Positions 23,890-33,126 of a stretch of 64,000 nt of DNA are shown piece after piece. The notes under the pieces were generated by a model. That model did not search any database and was not told where the DNA came from. It saw only the letters and a program-made list of their open reading frames with translations. Location of the stretch: NCBI GenBank assembly GCA_973895155.1, contig OZ316898.1, positions 1,674,001-1,738,000 on the forward strand, given 5' to 3'. The stretch's first letter is position 1, and every line of letters begins with the position of its first letter. Source of the stretch: Marsupella aquatica (Eukaryota; Marchantiophyta). The position numbers were made by a program, and so were the translations under genes.

Positions 23890-26406
23890 GAGCATCCGCA
23901 CCGGTGCCCTGTAACCAGTGCGGAACCTGTATAATTACCCTTTCCAGGCCAGGTGACAAAAAAGTTGCATGCATCTGAGGTCGGCATCTGTAAACCACAT
24001 CCAGGCCCAGGAAAAAATACTTTTCCATGCCTGCATATTCACCACTTTTCCCGAGCGGGAAACTTCCAGCCCGAGCCCCGGCAAATATGATCAACGTCCT
24101 GCAGCCTGCCACATGTTTGCATCTGGCACGACTTGAAATTTCCCTCCCGCACCTCTGCCAACAACAATGTGCGATGCGCTTCGAGGATTGGAGTGAAGCT
24201 ATGAGTCACACTATTCACGGTTTGGAGTACTCTGATGAAGCTCATGGTCCCAAATTCACTGTGCAAAGCTTGTACGTGCAACACGCAACACCAACGCTTT
24301 GCACTTGACAAGGCTTTCTACACATGGCAGCACGAGGAAAAAATTTCAGTGGCCCCGAATTGAAGCAGTTGTGCTACAGCTACTTGGAAATATCTCAAGA
24401 TCCCTGCGTTGGTTCGGGCCAAAAGAAGGACAGCTTCTGGGAGAGGATTGGAGAACACTACGACAAAAACAAACCAGGAGGCACCGAGGTGAGAACTGCA
24501 AAGTCCCTTGAATCAAAGTGGGGTGAAGTTCGAAAGGATGTTTCACGATTTATCGGATGTTTTCAAGCTATAGAAGATCTCAACATCTCTGGAACCAACT
24601 CTGAAGACACATTGGAGAAGGCAAAGGAGCTATACAAGCAGCGCCATCCCAAGGGCAAGGAGTTCGCTTTTACTGTCTGCTACTACATTCTGAAAGATTG
24701 CCCACGGTGGGCAATGCCTCAAGACGTGATGACACAAGGAAAGAAGAACGAGAAGCAGCCACCAAAGCGAAAGCACAGGGATATTGTTGTTGACCAAGGG
24801 GACAAGGAGAATGATACACCCTCACCAGATGGCACTGTTGAATCTGACGGGAGACAGAGAGAGCAATGGGACAATGGTAGTTGCACAGGATATGCCAATC
24901 AGAGACCCCTAGGAACGAAGATGGCAAAGGAAGCTGCCAAGAAAGCAAGGGCACAAGAAGATGCTCTCAAAATCTATGCACAAGCTCAAAAATTGATGGC
25001 AAAGACTAGTCGTGAGCGATTGAGAGTTATGGAGACACAGTCCTTGATGAATATGTTGATTATGCTGACAGATCATCTTACTCCAGCCAAGAGGGATTTT
25101 ATGGCTTTGTGGATGGAGGATGAGATGGCCAAAATCAGGGAGCGGATTGCTCAACGTGCTACCCCTTCGACAGCTACAGCATCCAGAACTTTCTGAACTC
25201 CACAGTTTGACGATGGTCTACGTTTTGAGTAATTTAATATTGCAGTATGGGCCTGCAATGAAAGGACCTTCGTGGTCAATGTACTTATCAATTTCTTTCT
25301 TCAATAAAGGCAACGGAGTATGATTGCTTCTAAGATGATGTGGGCAATTCTTTTTTTATTACTGAGTGAGCAAGATAAATCCACTGCAAGAGCTTCTTCT
25401 TTCTTAATTTGATGGCTTTCTGCATATCCATGCCACTTTGGTAACTCTTCAACAAGCATCCAGACACTTGCACTTGCTTGAAATTTGATTTGCACCAACG
25501 ATTAATTGTAAGCTTTGAATTGATCAACTATACATTGAGACTTGACAATGCCAAAGGCAGATTTCTGAAATTTGTATACAAATTGCAAATTGCACATTTT
25601 TATTACACATTAAAGATTGCAAATTCATCTTACAGATGGCAGATTTGGACTACAAACTGCAGGGGAATAGCCCTACTACAGATCTTTGCAATTTAGTGGA
25701 AAGTCTCACTCTATAATTCTAAGAGTTACTTGCCCATCCGTCTCACCCATTCTGCTAGTCTCACCTCGCCCTTCCTCATCCAAAGATGTTCAATCCCTAT
25801 CATCGTAGGTACAGTTTGCTACAAAGTAATCATCCATAATCATCTGGTGCCCACGCTCTCTCCTTTGATCTTTATTGCCCCTCTTGCCAGACAACGAACC
25901 ACCTCCACGTTGCCGTTTCACTGCCCTAGTTTGAAGATTTTGTATCGACGTAGGCTGCAAACAATGCCTCCTGCCAAAAACTTTCCTCTTCTTCCAATTC
26001 AGTGTTCCATACTTCCATCTGCTACCTCAAATGCTTCTTGACTATCTCCAATGGATCCATGCCTTCCTAAATTTCACGGGAATTTCACAACACTCCACCT
26101 CGATCGTGCTCTCCAACTCCCTCTCTCCGCCCGGCTGTGAAGCTCTTGCAGCAAACGAGCTTCGTGTTTGATTTGACAACAATTGCATTTTGTCAGTCAT
26201 TGTTCCCGTGGAGTCTCACAGAATCGTGGGTTCAAACTCCACCCACATCAGTTCGAACCATGGTGAACTCAAACTTTTCAGGCCCGAAAATTGCAACCGG
26301 TGCAAGTTTCATTTTGCCATTCCTGTATACATAGGTCGCAGCCTCAATAACTACTTGGAAAAAAAGAATATGCCAGCCCGCAACCGGCAAACCGGTGCGG
26401 ATGCTC
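23890..26406 (+). mobile_element. PIF/Harbinger element, non-autonomous, ORF1 only
   Basis: The ends are a perfect 16-bp inverted repeat, GAGCATCCGCACCGGT at 23890-23905 and its complement at 26391-26406, followed by weaker inverted similarity. Both sides carry the direct 3-bp target duplication TAA (23887-23889 and 26407-26409), as expected for PIF/Harbinger. The 2.5-kb interior has one long frame, a Myb/SANT-like ORF1 protein. I find no DDE transposase, so movement would need transposase from a relative elsewhere. Confidence 0.85.
24324..25196 (+). CDS. Harbinger-associated Myb/SANT-like DNA-binding protein
   Basis: An uninterrupted 290-codon frame. Residues about 8-80 form a Myb/SANT-like trihelix domain (LKQLCYSYLEISQDPCVG, then FWERIGEHYDKNKPGG and SLESKWGEVRKDVSRFIGCF), the type found in ORF1 proteins of PIF/Harbinger transposons and their domesticated relatives. 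A basic stretch (KKNEKQPPKRKHR, about 142-155) looks like a nuclear localisation signal. The C-terminus is a lysine- and glutamate-rich helix resembling the NAM-associated C-terminal domain. In the family this protein binds transposon ends and helps bring the transposase to the nucleus. It lies inside the element, 434 bp from the left end, and has no visible intron. The intact frame suggests a young element or retained function. Confidence 0.85.
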   Translation: MAARGKNFSGPELKQLCYSYLEISQDPCVGSGQKKDSFWERIGEHYDKNKPGGTEVRTAKSLESKWGEVRKDVSRFIGCFQAIEDLNISGTNSEDTLEKAKELYKQRHPKGKEFAFTVCYYILKDCPRWAMPQDVMTQGKKNEKQPPKRKHRDIVVDQGDKENDTPSPDGTVESDGRQREQWDNGSCTGYANQRPLGTKMAKEAAKKARAQEDALKIYAQAQKLMAKTSRERLRVMETQSLMNMLIMLTDHLTPAKRDFMALWMEDEMAKIRERIAQRATPSTATASRTF

Positions 26407-28348
26407 TAAGGGGTATTATAAGGGGAAGTGTCCAAGACCTCCCCCTTTTTCCATATTTGAATCACTGTTATCCTCTAGCATGTTAGTTTGCTCCACAATT
26501 TCAAGAAAAATCTCTTTTTAATGGTAACTACGGGTAACCCGTAGCTTTTGAAGGGCAGTTTTGCTTTAATCGATGGTAGCGGTTGTTGGACCCCGTCCAT
26601 TTAGACCTGCTTCCTCTATTTTTCCCTCGACATCCACTTATTTACTACTGGTCATCACACATCAAAATGTGCTAATACACATCAAAATGTATCCACATGC
26701 ATACACTTAACTAATCACACATCAAAAGGTTTCCACATTCATACACTTAACTACCCGTAATCACACATCAAAATGTTTCCACATAGATACACTTAACTAA
26801 TCACACATCAACACTTAACTACCCATAATCACACATCAAAATGTTTCCACATACATACATTTAACTAATCACACATCAAAATGTGCTAATACACATCAGG
26901 TAATCAGACATCAAAATGTCATCAAAAGATACATCAAAATGTCATCAAAATATTTGACCTACTTTAATCACAAGTGAAAATGTGATAATATGTGATGTGC
27001 ATTTATTGATTTAAAGAAAATAATGAGGTCTACCATAATTTGGTATTTTATGGTAATACACATCAAAATACACATCAAAATGTTTGCCCTGCTAGTAATC
27101 ACACATCAAAATATAGTAATATGTATGATGTGCACTTATTAATTTAAAGAAAATAACGAAGTTTATCATGGTATGGAGAAATATATTGTACATATATGTC
27201 ATATTTTGATGAAAGTTTGGAGGAGGGGGAAAAATTGACGAGTGTGATGATGTACTTATGGACTCCAATCGTGCATACATAGGCAAGCATTGTTAACCTT
27301 GTTTTTACATTACGTGTAAGTAACGGGGATATTACAATCATGTACTTGTTTTTTTTTGTTTTTTTAAAGGGGGGCGCATGGGCCGTCAAAAACACGCAAG
27401 GGGGCAAAGGCCACCCAAGAAAGAAACAACCGGGACCCCGGCACAACACCCAAAACGCACCGCCAACAAGGCAGGCCACTAGGTCCTGCTAGTCCACCAC
27501 TCAGTATTACCATCCATCTTCCTAAAGTCCGTCTCACAATCTGGTCTTTTTTCCTTGCTATTCCAATACTTCCTATGCCTCTTGAGTCTACTCTTCGTGT
27601 GGTAAGGCATCCCATACCAAGAGCTAATCATCGTATTCTGCATACCACTATACTCCCTATCCTCCTTATCCTCTCTAATCTGTCTTTCCTTGTTTTGATG
27701 TCTCTGCTGAATCATGTACTTGTAAGAGTATTGATATAATTATGTCCATTTATTTCTACCAAAAGCGGTGGAATGTGGTCAATTCATTCTCTCGTGTTGC
27801 TGCATACAGTAGCACTGCGACCCACCCCTGCCTACCCTACTAAGGAGCTTTGGAAACCTCCAGGGCATAGTTTCCTTAAAAGTGCCACTATCCCGGAAGC
27901 TAAACCTGGTGGATCCAGGTTACTAAAATCAACCAAAAATGGGTTTTGTCCTCCCCAACCTGGTGCACAGTGGTGGTTTAAGACTTCACAATGTTGCATA
28001 CCATCTCTATAAAACTAGGAGATGTGATTTTCCCATTAACATGGCAAGGATTTCATGTTGCATCAACATGAGCATCCAAAGTGTCAGAAAAAACTGCAAT
28101 GAAGAGTCATAAAGTGTTCCAAATCCAATTTCTGGCCCGCTCTCAAATAGTTTGGGGAAAGGGCTAATCTTGCTACTATCAACTCTCTCTCTAACCATGT
28201 TTAGAATTCAGAAAGCTACATTCCTGCTCTCCCAAGGCTGACCAATCTTGGGAAGCTGAACTTTGACAATTTCACAGTATTGGGAAACCAAGTCGCTCTT
28301 GAGCACCAATAATGGTCTGGGCTACTTGTTTGTACATGTCCATCCATA
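26407..28348. other. Intergenic, repeat-rich
   Basis: Includes the CATCAAAATG repeat cluster (26645-27125), a G-rich stretch near 27365 and unrecognised sequence from 27480 to 28340. The short frames here resemble no known family. Part of it may be a decayed retroelement, but I see no reverse transcriptase motif. Confidence 0.4.
26645..27125. repeat. Clustered CACACATCAAAATGT repeats
   Basis: An AT-rich block in which AATCACACATCAAAATGT recurs at irregular intervals, often followed by TTCCACATACATACACTTAACTA (variable). Related phrases appear at about 49541-49735 and 61478-61540, so this is a dispersed family that has locally amplified here. Confidence 0.8.
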
Positions 28349-28509
28349 GGGCGTGTCAAAGTTCTCCCATTAAGTGTTACGGTTTTATTTTTTGGATGTA
28401 TTACCCTTATGGGGTAGTTATTTTGGTAGCCCATAGTGATTTGTCCTGGCCTTAACAGTGTTTTATGTCCTGAACCATAACTGAGTTACAGTTGTGCTTT
28501 GACACACCC
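28349..28509. mobile_element. MITE-like element, 161 bp
   Basis: The ends are the inverted repeat GGGCGTGTCAAAG (28349-28361) and CTTTGACACACCC (28497-28509), each next to a TA dinucleotide. The interior holds one copy of the unit (ACCCTTATGGGGTA and similar) that is amplified in the 39477-40590 element. There is no coding capacity. TA flanks suggest a Stowaway/Tc1-mariner type; this is inference. Confidence 0.65.
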
Positions 28510-28765
28510 TAATGGACCAAAGTTCTTGATTCCGTCGACTACAATTTATTTTCTGAAAGCAAAGGTTCTCAACTTGTCAAACAACCATTTTTCAGGGAAG
28601 ATTCCCTTAGAGTTGTTGGGACCTTCTCTCTTGACTTGTGAAACAACCATTTCTCATAGAAGATTCCCTTTAGAGCTATGGAAACCTTCTCTCTGAACTT
28701 GATGCTTTGGATGGGAACTCAAAGTTATGGATCCCAGCAACAGTCACCTGATGAGGTAGATATTA

Positions 28766-29200
28766 GGGCGTCTCAAAGCTTGGCCTTAACAAGATAAGGC
28801 CCTCCCATAACTCAAGTATTATGGGAACCCCCGTAAAAGTTATGGGAGCCAATTTTTGGCAACCATAAGGAAAGCCCGCAGGCTCAACACTTAACTTGTA
28901 ACTTTCCCACAACTTTAGGTGGAAATCCGCAAATTCAATACTCCAAAACTCCAGAAAGCTACAACTGAAGAAACATAGGATTTGCTCTTGACATGGTGAT
29001 CGCCGCTGCACTTGAGGCGACAACTGATCAAGAATTGAGGAACAAATAATATATGCTAAGAGACTGTAACTCCTGGCTCATGGGGTGGGTCAATGTTATT
29101 TCCCCCCATTTAAATTTTTTTATAATTGGGCCTCATAACTTGAGTTATGGGATATATGACAGATCCATAATTTTCACTAATGACCCAGCTTTGAGACACC
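28766..29200. mobile_element. Second MITE-like element with related ends
   Basis: The left end GGGCGTCTCAAAGC (28766 on) and right end GCTTTGAGACACC (ending 29200) are imperfect inverted repeats flanked by TTA. The ends resemble those of the 28349 element with an altered middle. The interior contains a CCCATAAC..TATGGG stretch near the left end and similar sequence near the right end. Non-coding. Confidence 0.5.
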
Positions 29201-29231
29201 TTATTGTGAGGCCTTATTGTCCCTACTGTGA

Positions 29232-29303
29232 CGCCTTATTGTCCCTACAGCTGGAGATTTGTAATGTCGCCTTATTGTCCCTACAGCTGGAGATTTGTAA
29301 TGT
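29232..29303. repeat. 36-bp tandem repeat, two copies
   Basis: Copies at 29232-29267 and 29268-29303 (CGCCTTATTGTCCCTACAGC...) appear identical; a partial third copy lies just upstream. Confidence 0.9.
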
Positions 29304-29309
29304 CCCTAA

Positions 29310-30286
29310 ACTCCCTATTTTCATGAGTTTGAAATTTGAAAGTCGTTCGTCCGTATGAACTACGGAGCCCTTATGACTTGAGTGCCCAAACCATTCCCAA
29401 ACCGGGGCGACAGGTGCTTCCGCCCGGTTTCCGGTACGCAAGTCCTGCCCAACGGCCCGCCCACCGAAAAAACAAAAGAAAAAGCGAAACCGGGCACACA
29501 AGGCCTGCCCGACTGCCCGCCCACCGCAAAATCAAAAACCAAAAGAAAAAGCGACGAACGTTCCCGGTCAGTATCGGCCCCCGGGCAGTCACCCACGCGT
29601 CGCGCCCACGGGCCAAACAAGAAAAAGGCGAAAACGAGAATCCAACTCTCAAACCCTGAGCTGGCGATGGACGGCTCAGATCGAGCCCCTCGCGAAATTT
29701 CCGTGCCGATTATTTCCCGTCGGAGTCGATAAACGAGTAGTAGGAGTCTCCAAAGCGCCCAACTGTTCCCGTACGTGGAACTTCGACCGCACTTCTCTTT
29801 TAGGGTTTCCGAAGTCGCAAGGTAAGGCAGAGAGTAGAGTAAACGGGGGCCTCGCTCTCTAGGCGCAAGCTCTCCCGTCCGCAGTCTCGATTTGGAGAGG
29901 AGAGGAGAGGAGAGGAGAGGAGAGGAGAGGACGCGCATCGTGTGGAGAAAAGCAGAGCGTTTGTGGAAGCTTTTCTGTGGAGATTGGTCCTATTGTCGTG
30001 CCTGTTGCGGGACTCTGTTGCTGGGGTACGTTTCGGAGGCAGGGTGTTTGTGGAGAAGGGTCTGAGGAGGATCTTGTGAACGCATATACCGGAAGATTTG
30101 ATCGATTGGTTTGCGGATTTCGATTCGGTTGGTGGGGAACTTTTCGGTGCGGAGGGATAGAACGAGACCCGTGAGGGAAAGGAGGGAGCTTGGTTTTTCG
30201 TCTATTTACGTTGAAGCTGATAGACGATTCACCCTGCAGTAGACGATCATCTTTGGAGGGGAGGGTTCTAGTCTAGGGAAGCAAAC
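29310..30286 (+). promoter_or_regulatory. eIF1A promoter and 5' leader, GA-rich tract
   Basis: The sequence becomes GC-rich from about 29400. A run of (GGAGA) units at 29896-29931 looks like a plant GA-rich core-promoter or leader element. The leader before the ATG may contain an intron: donor-like GGTACGTTTCGG at about 30025 and acceptor-like CACCCTGCAG ending at 30239. The intron placement is a guess from splice motifs. Confidence 0.4.
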
Positions 30287-30724
30287 ATGCCGAAGAATAA
30301 AGGAAAGGGAGGAAAGAATCGGAAGAGAGGAAAGAACGAGGCGGAGGATGAGAAACGAGAGCTGGTCTTTAAGGAGGACGGGCAGGAGTATGCGCAGGTT
30401 TTGCGTATGCTCGGAAACGGCAGGTGCGAGGCGCTCTGCATAGATGGGACGAAGCGGCTGTGCCACATTCGGGGAAAGATGCATAAAAAGGTTTGGATCG
30501 CATCTGGTGACATAATTCTGGTCGGTCTCCGGGACTACCAAGATGACAAGGCAGATGTGATTCTTAAGTATCAGCCCGACGAGGCCCGTCTTCTTAAGGC
30601 GTACGGAGAGCTTCCAGATAATGTCCGTCTCAACGAGGGTATTGCCGGTGGTCTGGACGACGAGGAGGACGGTGATGCGGATGATTACATTGAGTTCGAG
30701 GATGAGGACATTGACAGGATATAG
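30287..30724 (+). CDS. Translation initiation factor eIF1A
   Basis: A single-exon, 145-residue frame of the usual length for plant eIF1A. It begins [18 protein letters not shown], the basic N-terminal tail. The OB fold follows (about 30-100, with [19 protein letters not shown], then [24 protein letters not shown]), and the chain ends in the acidic DIEF-like tail ([12 protein letters not shown]). eIF1A acts in the cytosol on the 40S subunit, promoting scanning and start-codon recognition together with eIF1 and eIF5B. The frame is intact. A decayed partial copy lies in intron 1 of the CCR-like gene. Confidence 0.97.
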   Translation: MPKNKGKGGKNRKRGKNEAEDEKRELVFKEDGQEYAQVLRMLGNGRCEALCIDGTKRLCHIRGKMHKKVWIASGDIILVGLRDYQDDKADVILKYQPDEARLLKAYGELPDNVRLNEGIAGGLDDEEDGDADDYIEFEDEDIDRI

Positions 30725-31612
30725 AATGGCTGTCTAGTTGGCTGGCGGTTGGCTTCGCGCCTTTCCCAGCAGATAACGTGCCAATAAGCACGGGGAGCTT
30801 GTCTGAGATGGAGGGCACGATCACCGTGTGACTTCCTTCACAGTGGAGCTATGATCGCCGCCTCAACTCCGACGTGATGAAGGTCTTAGCTGTTTTTTTG
30901 TAGGGAACCAACCTGTAAAGATTCCTCGCCTTACCTTATAGTGAGATCTTCCCTCACTGCACTCTTGTAACCATGTTTCTGTAGAGAAAGGTCTTTTCCT
31001 GTGCGTACCCAGGAATGTTGCTAGGTATGAAAGCATTGAAAAGTGTGCAATGACTGAACAAGACTGGTCTGTTATTTTTAAGTACAGAAAATAATCTTAG
31101 TAAAGCGACAAACGGCCGACAGTATTATTGTGGGTTACTTTCATTTGATTCTCTGAACTCCTTCATGCTAAGGACTTTCGTCCCAAAATTTCTGCTAGCT
31201 GATGGCGTGAAGATAATGAAAGTAGGACAATATGGAGGATGCTATAAGCCTCCGAAATAAAATAGTTGTAAATTATTGAATTTCCGTTACATTTCCTCTG
31301 AGAGTAGTCGAATTTCATTCAGCGAGTTCACCCTTGAATTCTTCTTCCCGATGGATCGCATACCTGAACCCTGGCCTTCGGCGAAGTGGAGGGCAAGCAC
31401 TAGGTACAGGTTGCGGGTCTTAACTGCCTTCATGTTTACAAATTCGCTTGTGAATTTTATCAACAATCATCACCACCTGGGCCTGTAGAAGCCCTTCTCG
31501 TGTGAACCTCCGACTGTCGAGCTCAAACATGGCCAATTTTGTGTAAATCGTGGAAAGTTCTTTATGTAGTCGAAACGAATTCTCCAACTAATTCAATCTT
31601 CTTCAAACTAGA

Positions 31613-31880
31613 TTGAAATTACAATTAGTAGCCCAAAGATTTTATTCTTGCCATATCACAGGGATCAGAGATCAGGCAGATTACAAAGTACTACACAGGC
31701 GGGTCAGAGATGAAAACTCGACTGAAACTATAATTAGTTGCCCAATGATTTTATTCTCGCCATATCAGTACAACACAGGGATTAGAGAACACGGCAGATC
31801 ATACAATACAACACAGGGATCAGAGATCAGGCAGACTACAAAATACAACACAGCGATCAGAGATCAGACAGAGATTATAG
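31613..31880. repeat. Nested direct repeats downstream of eIF1A
   Basis: A ~110-bp segment (TTGAAATTACAATTAGTAGC... and its variant at 31722) is duplicated. Inside and after it a shorter ~37-bp phrase, ACACAGGGATCAGAGATCAG, recurs four or five times. Only one such phrase is present in the copied segment inside the CCR-like intron, so the expansion here probably came after that copy. Confidence 0.75.
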
Positions 31881-32318
31881 CTGTTTGTTCTTGAATTGTT
31901 CATTGACCTGTGTAATTGTATTAGACTAGTGGAGCTATGCTTGAGATTGAGATGTGTCCAATGGCTACAAAATTTTGTTGATCGAGGTGGTTATCGGATT
32001 ATGTGTCAGACATGCCTTACAACTGAATATCCAAAGAACAATTCACCGTCTCATTTTTGTCCAATATCCCTATTAAATCTTTCTATCAAGTGGCAATCGG
32101 ATTAAGTGTCAGACATGCCTTGCAACGGAAATATTCAAAGAGCAATTCACCTACTCAATTGTTTTTTTAGCGGAAGGGAAACCAAACCTGGATCTGCGAT
32201 TTGGGGAAAGGAAAAGTGTAGATTCAACTACAGTAGCAGCTTAACTGATGAAGTAGATGGACGACAGCAATATGTGGAACATCTACGTTCTAGTCAGCTG
32301 ATGAGCATGACCAGACAT

Positions 32319-32660
32319 GGAAATGGAACTGTAGACTGCAGTGAGGAAGGCAAGTGTTACTAATCCCAAGCTCTCACCTTCTGAATTTCTGATGTTTCAA
32401 TAGGTGAGAAGTTTGGAAATGGAACCGTAGATTGTAGAGGGGGAAAGGCAAGCCAAGTGTTATTAATCGAAAGCTCTCTCCTTCTGAAATTCTTATGTTT
32501 CAATAGGTGAGAAGTTTGTGCCGGTGCCAGGTCACTTTTGGAGCATAGCTTCATTTGATGGCTTTTAGTAGTAAAGTAATTAATCTGCATCACGGACAAA
32601 TAGCTTGTTTGATTTGATGGCTTTTAGTCATATCGTACTTAATACGCATCATGGACAAAT
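32319..32660. repeat. Two adjacent tandem duplications
   Basis: A ~100-bp direct repeat (about 32319-32414 and 32415-32518, core GATGTTTCAATAGGTGAGAA or close variant) is followed by a ~61-bp direct repeat (about 32555-32660, core GACAAATAGCTTGTT). The copies differ at several sites. Confidence 0.7.
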
Positions 32661-32782
32661 AGCTTGTTGATTCTATCGCAGTACTTACCATTAAGTGCAA
32701 GGAATCCTGAACAATAGATGCATGGAAGCGAGATTCTTCGTGTAAATTGGTTGGAGGGTCTGTGGGGACATGAGAAATCGCC

Positions 32783-33105
32783 AAGACAACATTTGAAGCG
32801 GGAGTCAGGATGGACATAGTATCTGAAGGGTTAAGCCGGAAGGGGAAAGATGATATTTTTCTGAATTCCCTTCTTAGCACTTTATCCAGACCCATGCACG
32901 AGTCACAAAGACAACCTGACAATCCTTTTTACTCCAATGATATGTTGTGAGTGCACCGAAATTTGATAATGTAGCTTTTCCAGGCTTACTTTGGAGCTTG
33001 CAGGAGAATGACCACGGTCTTGGCTTTGACATTATCACAGTGGATGGCCTACCATTGCGTGTTACTTTTGGAGCACGAAATATATGCATCCGCTTCAAAA
33101 CTTAA
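32783..33105 (+). pseudogene. Coding-like remnant, two possible exons, family unknown
   Basis: Two stretches read like protein although no full gene is present. Block 1 (32783-32950) contains EGLSRKGKDDIFLNSLLSTL. Block 2 (from 32984, after an acceptor-like TTTTCCAG, to TAA at 33103-33105) contains GFDIITVDGLPLRVTFGARN. The composition is typical of conserved protein and not of the surrounding DNA. I do not recognise the family. It could be the 3' end of a gene that lost its 5' part, or a transposon-captured fragment. The stop is only 22 bp from the stop of the convergent cyclophilin gene. Confidence 0.3.
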
Positions 33106-33126
33106 ATTGTGGGCTTAATCATATGA

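Noticed and set aside
24346-25154. Minus-strand frames overlapping the Harbinger ORF1
   Set aside because: They are antisense shadows of the 290-codon Myb-like frame and have no motif of their own.
26645-27125. Regularly spaced repeats considered as a CRISPR array
   Set aside because: Repeat and spacer lengths are irregular, the spacers are not unique, and the genome is eukaryotic.
29360-29938. A 192-codon minus-strand frame and plus-strand frames of up to 116 codons upstream of eIF1A
   Set aside because: The region is the GC-rich promoter and leader of eIF1A with simple repeats; the frames overlap on both strands and have no protein resemblance.
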